Positions 9,009 to 20,279 of a stretch of 64,000 nt of DNA are shown here, piece by piece (within the stretch, counting starts at the first letter, position 1; each line of letters starts with the position of its first letter). The stretch is from contig NZ_HG964938.1 in NCBI RefSeq assembly GCF_000613245.1, positions 342,237-406,236 on the forward strand, in the 5' to 3' direction. The stretch comes from Mycobacterium asiaticum DSM 44297 (GTDB taxonomy: Bacteria; Actinomycetota; Actinomycetes; Mycobacteriales; Mycobacteriaceae). The notes below the pieces were generated by a model. It worked only from the letters and a program-made list of their open reading frames with translations, had not been told where the DNA came from and ran no database searches. The translations under genes were made by a program, and so were the position numbers.

Positions 9009-9872
9009 CTATGCGATCGTGCGCACGGCGGCCGTGACCGCCCGGGGTGCCTCGGACTGCGGATAGTGGCCCACCCCAATGAGTCTGGTGACCTTGGCCT
9101 TTGGCAGCGCGGCGATCGCCTGCTCCAGTACGTGGGCGCCCGACACCGGGTCGTCGAGCCCCCATACGAGGTGCAGGGGTCCCTGCCAGTTGGCCAGTGC
9201 ATCCTCCCAGCGACGGTGATGTTGGGAGCGTTCGGCGTTGTAGCGGATGAGCAGGTGCGCGAGTTTGTGGCCGTTGCGCAGGGAGATGCCGAACCAGAGG
9301 TTGGCGAATTCCTGATCACTGAGCCGTGTTCCGCGAATCTTGTCCAGCGCGCGGCGGACTCGGTTCGCCCTGATCCGGCCCGAGATGAACTTGCCGATGC
9401 CGGGCCGAATCAGCAGCTTCTGCAGGAGCGTCGGCCGGTAGGCGCGGTAGACGATGCCGCAGTTCAGCAGGACCAGACCGGAAACGGTGAACCCCAGCGC
9501 GCCACTGAGCGCTCGGTGGATCAGCTCCTGGGCGACGATGCCGCCGTAGTCATGAGCGACTACCACCACCGAGTCCAACTGCAGGTGAGCCACCAAATCC
9601 TCTACCAGATCGGCTGATTCGGCGACTGAATACGCATACGGGTTCGGCTTGTCCGAGGCGCCGTAACCGAGGAAGTCGGGTGCGATCACGTCATGGTCGG
9701 CCTCGAGATCGTCGGCGACATCGGCGTAATCGAACGACCACGTCGGAAAGCCGTGCAGCAGGAGGACGGCGGGCCCCTGACCCCGGCGGCGGAAGGCAAT
9801 GCGGTGTCCCCGTCGACTGACGAGCGTCTCGCCTTGACTGATCCATAACTGCGCCGCCGACGCGTCGGTCAT
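9009..9872 (-). CDS. Alpha/beta-hydrolase with Asp nucleophile (epoxide hydrolase / haloalkane dehalogenase group)
   Basis: 287 residues from the ATG at 9872, which has GGAGGG five bases upstream; a GTG four codons earlier is possible. Landmarks are HGFPTWSFDY (oxyanion), the nucleophile elbow VVAHDYGG with Asp rather than Ser, WGLDDPVS (acid) and VGHYPQSEAP (His). An Asp nucleophile points to epoxide hydrolase or dehalogenase chemistry rather than an esterase. It is convergent with TetR and separated from it by 2 bp. Confidence 0.83.
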   Translation of the reverse strand: MTDASAAQLWISQGETLVSRRGHRIAFRRRGQGPAVLLLHGFPTWSFDYADVADDLEADHDVIAPDFLGYGASDKPNPYAYSVAESADLVEDLVAHLQLDSVVVVAHDYGGIVAQELIHRALSGALGFTVSGLVLLNCGIVYRAYRPTLLQKLLIRPGIGKFISGRIRANRVRRALDKIRGTRLSDQEFANLWFGISLRNGHKLAHLLIRYNAERSQHHRRWEDALANWQGPLHLVWGLDDPVSGAHVLEQAIAALPKAKVTRLIGVGHYPQSEAPRAVTAAVRTIA

Positions 9873-10029
9873 CGGCCCTCCCACTCCTCGGCGAGCAACT
9901 CATACGAGCGCAATCGATCCCGGTTTCGGTGAGTGATCGTAGTGACAACCGACTCGCCGGTGTCGATCGGCAACCTGGACCGCTGATGCGACGAACTGCC
10001 CGTTCGACACAAAGCGGCTGTTCACGCGG

Positions 10030-11415
10030 CTATGACGCCGCCCACCGCGAGTCTTTCGACCGGCGGGGCACTGGCAGCGGCGCCAGGCCCAAATGGTCGC
10101 GCAGCGTGGTCCCGGTGTAGTCGGCGCGGAACACGCCGCGCTCCTGCAGCAGCGGCACCACCCGGTCGACGAACGGGTCGAGCCCGCCGGGGGTGATGTG
10201 CGGGACCAGGATGAACCCGTCGCTGGCGTCGGCCTGCACCAGATCGTTGATCGCCGTGGCGATGGTGTCCGGTGCACCGATGAAGGACTGACGGCCAGTG
10301 ACCTCGACGATCAGTTCGCGGGTGGTCAGGTTCTCCGCCTCGGCTTTGGCGCGCCAGTCGTTGGCAACCGCGATCGGGTCGCGGTGCATGCGCACGCTGG
10401 CGCGCCCGCGCGAGATGGTGTTTTCGCCGACGACCGGGTCCACCGCCGGCAGCGGTCCGTCCGGGTCGTGGTCGGACAGGTCCCGGTTCCAGAGCTGCTC
10501 GAGGAATTTGATCGCGGTCTGCGGGGAGACCTGCGCAAGCCGGACCTCGTATGCGAGGTCGGCGGCCTCGGCATCGTTGTCTCCGATCACGAAGGTCGCG
10601 GCCGGCAGGATCAGCAGCTCGTCGCGGCGCCGTCCGTAGCGCGTGAGCCGGCCCTTGACGTCGGCGTAGAACGCCTGGCCGGCCTCCAGCGTGCTGTGCC
10701 GGGAGAAGATCGCGTCGGCGGCCGATGCCGCGAAGTCGCGTCCCTGGTCGGAGTCGCCCGCCTGAAAGATAACCGGCCGGCCCTGCGGACTGCGCGGAAC
10801 GTTGAATCGACCGTGGATGTCGAAGTGCGCGTCCCGGTGTAGGAACGCTCCGGCGTCCGGTTCGGACAGGAAGACGCCGGTCTCTTTGTCCGCCACGATC
10901 TCGTCGCCGTGCCACGAATCGAACAATTCCTGGGTCGTCCGCAGGAACGTCTTCGCCCGCTCGTAGCGCTGGTCCTCGGCCAGGAATCCGCCGCGCCGGA
11001 AGTTCTCGCCGGTGAAGGCATCCCAGGAGGTCACCACGTTCCACGCGGCGCGCCCGCCGGACAGATGGTCCAGGGACGCGAACTGCCGGGCGACCTCGTA
11101 GGGCTCGTTGAAGGTCGAGTTGATCGTGCCGGTCAGACCGAGCCGATCGGTGACCGCCGCCAATGCGGCGAGGATGGTAAAGGTATCCGGACGCCCGACC
11201 ACGTCCAGGTCGTAGATCTGCCCGTTCTGCTCGCGTAGGCGCAGTCCTTCGGCGAGGAACAGGAAGTCGAACTTGCCCCGCTCGGCCGTCTGGGCGAATT
11301 GGGCGAACGAGTTGAACTCGATGTGGCTGCCCGCGGCGGGATCGCTCCACACCGTGGTGTTGTTGACCCCCGGGAAGTGCGCGGCCAGGTGAATCTGTTT
11401 CAGCGGCTTACTCAT
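10030..11415 (-). CDS. NtaA/SnaA/DszA-family FMNH2-dependent monooxygenase
   Basis: 461 residues, a luciferase-like (LLM) monooxygenase. Start MSKPLKQIHLAAHFPGVNN; the family-typical INSTFNEPYEVARQFASLDHLSGGRAAWNVVTS segment lies around residues 97-129. This subgroup (nitrilotriacetate monooxygenase A, DszA, SnaA) uses FMNH2 delivered by a separate reductase to oxidise C-N or C-S bonds, and is often used for scavenging organosulfur compounds. It follows the next gene by 18 bp on the same strand, so the two are probably one operon. Confidence 0.87.
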   Translation of the reverse strand: MSKPLKQIHLAAHFPGVNNTTVWSDPAAGSHIEFNSFAQFAQTAERGKFDFLFLAEGLRLREQNGQIYDLDVVGRPDTFTILAALAAVTDRLGLTGTINSTFNEPYEVARQFASLDHLSGGRAAWNVVTSWDAFTGENFRRGGFLAEDQRYERAKTFLRTTQELFDSWHGDEIVADKETGVFLSEPDAGAFLHRDAHFDIHGRFNVPRSPQGRPVIFQAGDSDQGRDFAASAADAIFSRHSTLEAGQAFYADVKGRLTRYGRRRDELLILPAATFVIGDNDAEAADLAYEVRLAQVSPQTAIKFLEQLWNRDLSDHDPDGPLPAVDPVVGENTISRGRASVRMHRDPIAVANDWRAKAEAENLTTRELIVEVTGRQSFIGAPDTIATAINDLVQADASDGFILVPHITPGGLDPFVDRVVPLLQERGVFRADYTGTTLRDHLGLAPLPVPRRSKDSRWAAS

Positions 11416-11433
11416 TGCGAATCCTAGTGTCGA

Positions 11434-12603
11434 TCAGGCGGTGGCGTAGCGGTTGCGGGGACGGGCCAAGCCCAGCAACCCGCGCAGCGTGTCGGCCGGA
11501 TAGCCGTTGCGGTACAACCCCCGTCGGCGTAGTTCCGGCACCAGGCGTTCGGTAATCTGCACCAGGTCATGCGGGAGCGCAGCCGGGCGCAGCCGGAACC
11601 CGGACAAACCCGCGGCATGCCAATCCTGAAGCAGGTCGGCCAGCTGCGCGGCAGTGCCGGTGAATATCGTTGCGTCGCTGCGGAATTCGGCACCGGCCAG
11701 GTCATCGAGCCGACGTCGCCGAGCCTGTGCCGCCGATCCCGTGTCGTCAAGCAGGACGAGCAGGTCACCGAAAAGGTGCAGCGGTTCGTCGTCGCGGCCG
11801 ACGGCTTGCCGCAGGGCGGCGATCTCGACGACGATGTCGGCCGCCTCGGCCGCATCTCGGGGCGTGACGAACCCGACGTCGGCGCTCGCGGCGATAAGTT
11901 GGTAGGACAGTCCGCCGTGGCCCAACGCCGCCACCAGCGGCTGGCCCTGGGGTGGCCGGGGCGTGATCGAGGGACCCTTTACCGAGAACCAGCGGCCACG
12001 AAAGTCGATGTAGTGCAACTTGTTCCGGTCGATGAACCGGCCGCTGGCGACATCGCGGATCTCCGCGTCGTCCTCCCAGCTGTCCCATAACCGCCGTAAC
12101 ACCTCGACGTAGTCGGCGGCCTCGGCGAACAGGTCGTCGAACTCGTGGCGGCGGCCGAAGTGCGCCGCCACATCGGCGCGGCCGGTGACCTGGACGCGGA
12201 CCCCGGCCCGGCCCGAACTCACGTAGTCGAGCGTGGCGATCGACTTGGACAGGTGGAACGGTTCGGTGTGCGTCACGACGGCCGCCGGCACCAAACCGAT
12301 GCCCTTGGTGAGCGGCGCGATCCGCGCGGCAATGAGCACCGCGTCCAACCGGCCGCGAACGCGATCGGTCCGGTCGTCGGGTTGCCGAGGATCGTCGGAT
12401 TGCAGCGCCAGTGAATCCTCGATGGTCACGAAGTCGACCGACCCGCGTTCGGCTTCGACGACCAGATCGGCCCAGTAGCCGGGCGTGAATAGCTGCGTGG
12501 TTGCGGCCTCCGGTTCTCGCCAAGCCGCGGGGTGCCAGCCGGCACCGTCCAGCGCTACGGCCAGGTGAAAATGATCCGACGGATTTGCCAACGGATTAGC
12601 CAC
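11434..12603 (-). CDS. Luciferase-like (LLM) flavin monooxygenase
   Basis: 389 residues. The GTG start at 12603 has AAAGGTGG upstream. The sequence has the LLM barrel pattern (TIEDSL near strand 2, SKSIATLDYVSSGRAGVRVQVTG, then the conserved RGRWFSVKGPSITPRPPQGQPLV). It is paralogous to the downstream NtaA-like gene and probably co-transcribed with it. Both would need a flavin reductase, which is not in the immediate neighbourhood. The organosulfur or amine substrate is unknown. Confidence 0.85.
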   Translation of the reverse strand: MANPLANPSDHFHLAVALDGAGWHPAAWREPEAATTQLFTPGYWADLVVEAERGSVDFVTIEDSLALQSDDPRQPDDRTDRVRGRLDAVLIAARIAPLTKGIGLVPAAVVTHTEPFHLSKSIATLDYVSSGRAGVRVQVTGRADVAAHFGRRHEFDDLFAEAADYVEVLRRLWDSWEDDAEIRDVASGRFIDRNKLHYIDFRGRWFSVKGPSITPRPPQGQPLVAALGHGGLSYQLIAASADVGFVTPRDAAEAADIVVEIAALRQAVGRDDEPLHLFGDLLVLLDDTGSAAQARRRRLDDLAGAEFRSDATIFTGTAAQLADLLQDWHAAGLSGFRLRPAALPHDLVQITERLVPELRRRGLYRNGYPADTLRGLLGLARPRNRYATA

Positions 12604-12908
12604 TGGCGGGCCACCTTTCGTTCTCGGTGCCGAGGCTAAGTCGCTTGTCTCGACGGGTAACGGGTTTGGCTCCCACTGAGAGAAAGCATGTTCGGCAAAA
12701 CCCGCCGCCAGCTGCGTTTATTCCGCCGTGAGTGACGATCGTTACGCGCCAGGAGCCACCGGTCGCGGCTGGCCGGCAATGTGTAACCACCCAGAGTGCG
12801 GCGTCTGTCTCGGCCCCCGATCCCCGGCGTGCGTTAGTGTCGCTGTTGTGGCTGGCGATGAAGTGAGCCCCTCACAATCTGACCGACACTGACGCCGGGA
12901 GAGTACGT
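12604..12908. other. Divergent intergenic region between LLM operon and icd2
   Basis: 305 bp without a supported gene. It must hold promoters for both the monooxygenase pair (minus) and icd2 (plus). The only symmetry seen is a 7-bp inverted repeat, CGGGTTT at 12661-12667 and AAACCCG at 12698-12704, about 60 bp upstream of the monooxygenase start. A GGGAGA purine stretch precedes icd2. No Cys-containing leader peptide or clear riboswitch fold was found. Confidence 0.4.
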
Positions 12909-15146
<2,238 letters not shown>

Positions 15147-15172
15147 CGCTGCGCGTCGTCGCCAGGTCGAAT

Positions 15173-15670
15173 TCAGTTGCGAAGGCGCTTCTTTCGGCGT
15201 GCCATCAGACCGTCTAACGACCACGGCCCGGCGCCAACGATGAGCAGGAATGTGACGGTGAGCAACTGGGCGTACTCAGAGCGCACTTCGTGTAGCACGG
15301 CCCAGAATCCAGTTTGCGGTGGCACCGGCGGCAGGGGCAGCGGCGAAACGCCGTAGAAGATGGCGATTTTGGTGGACAGCATTGCGACGATCATCTCGAC
15401 GATGAACGGAATTGTGATGAATCGGGTGAACAGGCCAAGCAGCAGCAGGATGCCGCCGACGATCTCCAGGACACCGACGAAGTCGGCGGACAGCTCAGGA
15501 AATGGAATGCCGATCTTGGTGAACCGTCCGACGCCCTGGTTCGGAAAGACGAACTTGATGACGCCTTCCCAGAGAAAGACTCCACCCGCCATCAATCTGA
15601 TCAAGATCGTCGCGGCGGGTGCGCTGTCCGGCGGCTCTGCCAGCCAACGCCATGTTTTTCCGATCAACAC
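15173..15670 (-). CDS. DoxX-family integral membrane protein
   Basis: 165 residues with four hydrophobic segments (about 20-40, 60-80, 85-105, 130-150) and the DoxX pattern RLMAGGVFLWEGVIKFVFPNQGVGRFTKIGIP. The C-terminus is basic (RRKKRLRN) and likely cytoplasmic. The start is GTG (15670); a GGAGG only two bases upstream would be better spaced for the adjoining TTG codon (15667). The biochemical role of DoxX proteins is unsettled; some belong to membrane oxidoreductase or redox-stress complexes. Confidence 0.82.
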   Translation of the reverse strand: MLIGKTWRWLAEPPDSAPAATILIRLMAGGVFLWEGVIKFVFPNQGVGRFTKIGIPFPELSADFVGVLEIVGGILLLLGLFTRFITIPFIVEMIVAMLSTKIAIFYGVSPLPLPPVPPQTGFWAVLHEVRSEYAQLLTVTFLLIVGAGPWSLDGLMARRKKRLRN

Positions 15671-15758
15671 GTCCTCCGATCATCGATGTGCGACACTCGC
15701 CGGTGCGAGTCCGTACTGACCACGGTCGATACCCATAGGAAGTTCACAGCCGGCGCTG

Positions 15759-15764
15759 TAGGTT
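15759..15764 (+). promoter_or_regulatory. -10 box for leaderless cupin transcript
   Basis: TAGGTT six bases before the ATG at 15771, the spacing of a leaderless mycobacterial promoter. Confidence 0.5.
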
Positions 15765-15770
15765 TCAGCA

Positions 15771-16184
15771 ATGCCGCAAGATTTCGACCCGAATTGGGAC
15801 AAGGCCTTCACGGTCGTGCAGCATGTCAAGCCGCCGTCAATCCCGCAGGGCGCCGACGCCATGACGATCGTGGTCGAGTACCCGCCGGGCAGCCCCGGTG
15901 CGCCGCCGCACCGGCATCCGGGCGGACCCGCGTTCGGCTACGTGCTCGAGGGCGAAATGCTGTTCGAACTGGAAGGCGGGGCACCCAGGGTGGTGCGGGC
16001 AGGCGAGGCGTTCTGGGAGCCGGGTGGTGACGTCATCCACTACCGGGATGCCAACTACCGCGACGACGTCAGGGTCAGGTTCGTGGTGACCATGCTGTGC
16101 GTGCCGGGACAGCCGATGCTGGTTCGGGTGGACGACGAAGAACTGGCCGCCAAGGAGCATCTGCGGCTATCCGCGCCGACGTAG
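15771..16184 (+). CDS. Cupin-domain protein
   Basis: 137 residues, a single cupin barrel. The metal-site motifs PHRHPGGPAFGYVLEGEMLFELEG (His pair and Glu) and EAFWEPGGDVIHYRDAN are visible. Such small cupins can be dioxygenases, isomerases or simple binding proteins; no specific reaction can be claimed. A leaderless-type -10 box precedes the ATG. Confidence 0.82.
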   Translation: MPQDFDPNWDKAFTVVQHVKPPSIPQGADAMTIVVEYPPGSPGAPPHRHPGGPAFGYVLEGEMLFELEGGAPRVVRAGEAFWEPGGDVIHYRDANYRDDVRVRFVVTMLCVPGQPMLVRVDDEELAAKEHLRLSAPT

Positions 16185-16219
16185 GCGAGCCCGGCAGCGT
16201 CTGCCCAGTCGCGCGAGTG

Positions 16220-16225
16220 TAGGAC
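16220..16225 (+). promoter_or_regulatory. -10 box for leaderless acyl-CoA dehydrogenase/kinase operon
   Basis: TAGGAC seven bases before the ATG at 16233. This supports that ATG rather than the GTG two codons upstream. Confidence 0.45.
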
Positions 16226-16232
16226 AGTGGGT

Positions 16233-17453
16233 ATGTCCCTCTTCGAGATCTCCGAGCGCGCCCAGCAGTACCAGTCCGATTTGCGCGAGTTCATGGATTC
16301 GCACGTCTACCCGGCCGAGGCGGTCTACGACGAGCAGATGCGGGAAGCCGGTGATCCGCACTTTCATCCGCCGATCCTCGAGGACCTGAAGGCCGAGGCG
16401 CGAAAGCGCGGCCTGTGGAACCTATTTCACCCGCACCCCGAGTGGGGACCGGGGCTGACCAACCTGGAATACGCGCCGCTGGCCGAGATCATGGGCCGCA
16501 GCCACCTTGCCTCCGAAGCGTGCAACTGCAGCGCGCCGGACACCGGCAACATGGAGGTTTTCACCCTCTTCGGCACCGACGAACACAAGGAGCGCTACCT
16601 CAAGCCCCTGCTGGACGGCAAGATCCGCTCGGCCTTTGCCATGACCGAGCCCGCGGTCGCCAGCTCGGATGCCACCAACGTGGAGATGTCGATGGTGCGG
16701 GACGGGGACGACTATGTGCTCAACGGCCGAAAGTGGTTCGCCTCCAACGGTATGCACCGCAACTGCAAAGTACTGATCGTGATGGGCAAGACCGATCCGA
16801 ATGCCGCGCCGCACCGGCAGCAGTCGATGATGGTGGTGCCCATCGACGCGCCGGGTGTCACGGTCCGGCGCAACCTGTCGGTGTTCGGCTATCAGGATCG
16901 GGAGGGGCACGCGGAGATCGACTTCGCCGACGTGCGGGTGCCGAGCAAGGATGTGCTCAAGGGGGAGGGCGAGGGCTTCGCGATCAGCCAGGCCCGGCTC
17001 GGCCCTGGCCGTATCCATCACTGTATGCGGGCGATCGGCATGGCCGAGCGGGCGCTGGAGCTGATGTGCAAACGTGCCCAGTCGCGCGTCACCTTCGGCA
17101 AGCCGATCAGCGAGAATGCCAACATCCGCGACTGGATTGCCGAGGCCCGCATCGACATCGAGATGATCCGGCTGCTGACCATGAAGGCCGCGTACCTGAT
17201 GGACACGGTCGGCAATAAGGAGGCGCGCACCGAGATCGCCGCGATCAAGGTCGCCGCGCCCAACATTGCGCTGAAGATCATCGACCGGGCCATCCAGGTG
17301 CACGGTGGCGGCGGGGTCACCGACGACTTTCCGCTGGCGATGGCCTGGGCCCACCTGCGCACCCTGCGGCTGGCCGACGGCCCGGACGAGGTGCACAAGC
17401 GCGCCATCGCCAGCCAGGAATTGCGCAAGTACCGCGCGGGCGCGCCGAAGTGA
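16233..17453 (+). CDS. Acyl-CoA dehydrogenase, ACAD10/11 type
   Basis: 406 residues. FAD/acyl-CoA binding motifs include [16 protein letters not shown] and [13 protein letters not shown]. The C-terminal signature [13 protein letters not shown] is that of ACAD10/ACAD11-like enzymes, with DGPDEV in place of the usual EGTxEI. The next gene, a kinase, overlaps by 4 bp (GTGA), mirroring the kinase-dehydrogenase fusion of animal ACAD11. In that family, and in the bacterial levulinate (lva) pathway, a 4-hydroxyacyl-CoA is phosphorylated by the kinase and then processed by the dehydrogenase. The same role is inferred here. Confidence 0.9.
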   Translation: MSLFEISERAQQYQSDLREFMDSHVYPAEAVYDEQMREAGDPHFHPPILEDLKAEARKRGLWNLFHPHPEWGPGLTNLEYAPLAEIMGRSHLASEACNCSAPDTGNMEVFTLFGTDEHKERYLKPLLDGKIRSAFAMTEPAVASSDATNVEMSMVRDGDDYVLNGRKWFASNGMHRNCKVLIVMGKTDPNAAPHRQQSMMVVPIDAPGVTVRRNLSVFGYQDREGHAEIDFADVRVPSKDVLKGEGEGFAISQARLGPGRIHHCMRAIGMAERALELMCKRAQSRVTFGKPISENANIRDWIAEARIDIEMIRLLTMKAAYLMDTVGNKEARTEIAAIKVAAPNIALKIIDRAIQVHGGGGVTDDFPLAMAWAHLRTLRLADGPDEVHKRAIASQELRKYRAGAPK

Positions 17454-18475
17454 CCGTCGTCGGCCTGGACCCCGACGCGGTCGCCCGCTGGCTCAGCTCG
17501 CTGGGCATCGAGTTCGATGCGCCGCTGCAATTCCAGCGGATCGGCCTCGGGCAATCGAACCTGACCTATCGCATCCAGGACGCCGCCGGGCGGGCGTGGG
17601 TGCTGCGGCGCCCGCCGCTGGGCCATCTACTGGCGTCGGCGCACGATGTGCTGCGCGAAGCGCGGATCATCTCGGCGCTGTGGGAAACCGACGTTCCGGT
17701 TCCCCAAATTCTGGGCACCACAACGGATCCAAACTTCTCCGAGGTGCCGTTGGTGCTGATGCAGTTCGTCGACGGTTTGGTGGTGGACACGATGGGCGTC
17801 GCCGAGGCGCTCACGCCGCAGCAGCGGCGGCAGATCGCGGTGGATCTGCCGCGCACCTTGGTCAGGATTCACGCGGTCGATCTCACCGCGGTGGGACTGG
17901 CGGACCTGGCCAGCCACAAGCCATATGCGCAGCGACAACTCAAACGCTGGGCCGGGCAGTGGGAGCTGTCCAAGATGCGGGAACTGCCCGAGCTCGAGGA
18001 CCTCACCCGGCGGCTGGTGGCCGCGGCCCCCGAGCAACGCGAGATCAGCCTGGTGCACGGGGACTTTCACCTACGGAACCTGATCACTTCGCCGGAGACC
18101 GGCGAGATCGTGGCAACCCTGGATTGGGAGTTGTCCACGCTCGGGGATCCCCTGGCCGACATGGGCTCGCTGCTGACCTACTGGGCCGAGCCCGGTGAGA
18201 CCGTGCCCGGTGACTACGCGCCGTCGACGCTGGAGGGGTTCCCCGATCGGGCCGAGATGACGCGGCTGTACCTGGACGCGACCGGCCGCGATCCCGCCGC
18301 GCTGCAGTATTGGCACGCCTTCGGGCTGTGGAAGTTGGCGATCATCGCCGAAGGTGTCCTGCGCCGTGCCCTGGAGAATCCACAGAACAGGGCGTCGGCC
18401 GGTACCCCGGACACCAGCTGGATTGATGCGCGGGTGCAGCGGGCACGTGAAATCGCCGACGCCGCAGGCATTTAG
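17450..18475 (+). CDS. APH-family kinase, ACAD11 kinase-domain / LvaA type
   Basis: 341 residues. Aminoglycoside-phosphotransferase/choline-kinase fold: N-lobe lysine region [26 protein letters not shown], catalytic loop [12 protein letters not shown], and metal loop [21 protein letters not shown]. Its GTG start overlaps the stop of the acyl-CoA dehydrogenase (GTGA), so translation is coupled. Homologues occur fused to that dehydrogenase in animals. The likely substrate is a 4-hydroxyacyl-CoA; antibiotic resistance is not implied. Confidence 0.88.
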   Translation: MTVVGLDPDAVARWLSSLGIEFDAPLQFQRIGLGQSNLTYRIQDAAGRAWVLRRPPLGHLLASAHDVLREARIISALWETDVPVPQILGTTTDPNFSEVPLVLMQFVDGLVVDTMGVAEALTPQQRRQIAVDLPRTLVRIHAVDLTAVGLADLASHKPYAQRQLKRWAGQWELSKMRELPELEDLTRRLVAAAPEQREISLVHGDFHLRNLITSPETGEIVATLDWELSTLGDPLADMGSLLTYWAEPGETVPGDYAPSTLEGFPDRAEMTRLYLDATGRDPAALQYWHAFGLWKLAIIAEGVLRRALENPQNRASAGTPDTSWIDARVQRAREIADAAGI

Positions 18476-18488
18476 CGCCACTAACCGG

Positions 18489-20279
18489 CTACCGCACGAC
18501 TTCACGGTGACCGGCGTCGAGTCGCCGCGTCCACCCGCGGGAGTCGAGGTGTTCGAGGAGCGGGATCGCCACCCTTCGAGTGGTGTCGAGCGCCTGCCGC
18601 GCCTGGCTTGTGGTGAAGGGCTGCGGCAGCCCGGCCAGCGTACGCATGGCCAGCGCGGGTGCACTCGGCAGCAGCACGACGCCGTCGCGCAACCGCAGCA
18701 GCCGGCCGGCGCGTTCGGCGGCGGCCAATTCACGGTTGCCCAAGCCCAGCGCCTGCAGTTCGTAGATCTCCGGCGCGCGGAACGGGTTGGCGCGCAACCG
18801 GATTTCCAAGTCGCTCACCGGCGCTTCGGCACCTCCAAGTCCGGTTGGGGCGCCGGCTCTTCGGATGTGGCCGCCCCGTTGCTCCAAGCCCGCTTGGCCG
18901 ACGACAATCTCGAGCAGTGACTCGTCGATAAGGCCCAGCAGGTCGACCGCGGCCCCTCGGGATATCCCTTCGCTCAAGGGGTCTCGCGAGTGCAGGTCCT
19001 CGACCGCGGTTCGCAGCCGCTGCTGCCACGCCTCATGCGTCGGACGGTGCACCCACCAGCCGTCGAATACCACGATGTCGGCGGGCACGGTGTCGGTCAG
19101 CAGACCGAGCCGACGCAGGTGGTCGGCCCGTACCGCACCGCGGCGGGCCACCTCGGCGGCGGCGTCGCCGTCGGCGCCCACCGCGGCCAGCGCGATGGCC
19201 CGGCGCCCACCGTCACCGCGTCTGCGCAGCGCGGGCGGTTCGGCGTCCAGCACCTGGGCACCACCCAATAGCCGGACACTGCCTGGGTCCCGCAACACCA
19301 ACCGGTCGCCGAGCACCAACGGCAACTTGCGGCTCAAGGTGAGCCGGCCGTGGTCGTCGTCGAGCGGGCGCAACCGCGCGGGCACCGCAGCGGTGCCGAC
19401 ATGTACGACGAGCTGCGCGGGAAGTTTCGTCAGCGGGCCGCCGGTGGCTCGGCGCACGTCCAGCACCCGGGTGCTCGGCCACGCGCCGGGGGTGAGCAGC
19501 GCGTCACCGCGCCGGACGGCTTCCCGCGGGACCGCGCGCAGGTTCAATGCCACCCGCGCCACCGGTTCCAGCGCGGTGTGCCGCACGCCGCAGCTTTGCA
19601 ACCCGCGGATTGGGACCGATCGGGTGCGCGAGGTGCCGAGCAGATCGAGTTGGTCCCCGGTTGCCAGGGCGCCGGCCGAGAGGGTGCCGGTGACGACCGT
19701 GCCGGCGCCGGTAATGGTGAAGGACCGGTCGACCCAGAGCCGTACCCGGGCGCTGGTATCGGGCGCCGGCGCTCCCGCGAGCACGCCGTCGAGTGTCTCG
19801 CGCAGCTCGGCCAGCCCCGCGCCGGTGACCGCGGAAACGACCACACCGGGCGCATCACGCAACCCCGTGTCGGCGAGTTCCGCCCGGGCTTGCGCAAGCA
19901 CTTCGAGTCCCTGCTGCGGGGCCCGGTCGGCGCGGGTGACCACGATCAAGCCGTGTCGAATACCAAGCGCCGCAACGGCATCGCGGTGATCGCTGGACTG
20001 GGCCTGCCATCCTTGGTCGGCGGCGACGACGAAGCAGACCACCGGTGCCGGACCCAATCCGGCCAGCGTGTTAGCTAGGAAACGGTGATGCCCGGGCACA
20101 TCGACGAAGGCGACCGTACGGCCCGACACCAGGGTGGTCCAGGCGAAGCCGAGGTCGATGGTCAGCCCGCGGCGACGTTCCTCTTCCCACCGATCCGGCT
20201 CCATCCCGGTCAGCGCGTGGATGAGGGTGCTCTTGCCGTGGTCGACGTGGCCGGCCGTGGCGACGACGTGTCTATTCAG
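18489..20279 (-). CDS. selB: Selenocysteine-specific elongation factor SelB
   Basis: 596 residues if started at the CTG at 20279. SelB is the EF-Tu-like GTPase that delivers Sec-tRNA to UGA codons by binding SECIS RNA. The essential P-loop AGHVDHGKST (residues ~9-18) lies upstream of the first ATG (20204), so that ATG cannot be the start. No ATG, GTG or TTG is in frame between the P-loop and the upstream gene; the only near-cognate codon is CTG, which overlaps the selA stop (CTGA). Other motifs: RRGLTIDLGF (switch I), DVPGHHRF (G3), TRAD in place of NKxD, and C-terminal winged-helix repeats that bind SECIS. Third gene of selC-selA-selB. Confidence 0.93.
   Translation of the reverse strand: MNRHVVATAGHVDHGKSTLIHALTGMEPDRWEEERRRGLTIDLGFAWTTLVSGRTVAFVDVPGHHRFLANTLAGLGPAPVVCFVVAADQGWQAQSSDHRDAVAALGIRHGLIVVTRADRAPQQGLEVLAQARAELADTGLRDAPGVVVSAVTGAGLAELRETLDGVLAGAPAPDTSARVRLWVDRSFTITGAGTVVTGTLSAGALATGDQLDLLGTSRTRSVPIRGLQSCGVRHTALEPVARVALNLRAVPREAVRRGDALLTPGAWPSTRVLDVRRATGGPLTKLPAQLVVHVGTAAVPARLRPLDDDHGRLTLSRKLPLVLGDRLVLRDPGSVRLLGGAQVLDAEPPALRRRGDGGRRAIALAAVGADGDAAAEVARRGAVRADHLRRLGLLTDTVPADIVVFDGWWVHRPTHEAWQQRLRTAVEDLHSRDPLSEGISRGAAVDLLGLIDESLLEIVVGQAGLEQRGGHIRRAGAPTGLGGAEAPVSDLEIRLRANPFRAPEIYELQALGLGNRELAAAERAGRLLRLRDGVVLLPSAPALAMRTLAGLPQPFTTSQARQALDTTRRVAIPLLEHLDSRGWTRRLDAGHREVVR

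Noticed and set aside
12604-12720. SAM riboswitch or Cys leader before the monooxygenase operon
   Set aside because: No conserved core could be matched and the short ORFs there have no Cys codons.
20204-20206. ATG at 20204 as the selB start
   Set aside because: Would delete the GTPase P-loop that is intact in the same frame just upstream.
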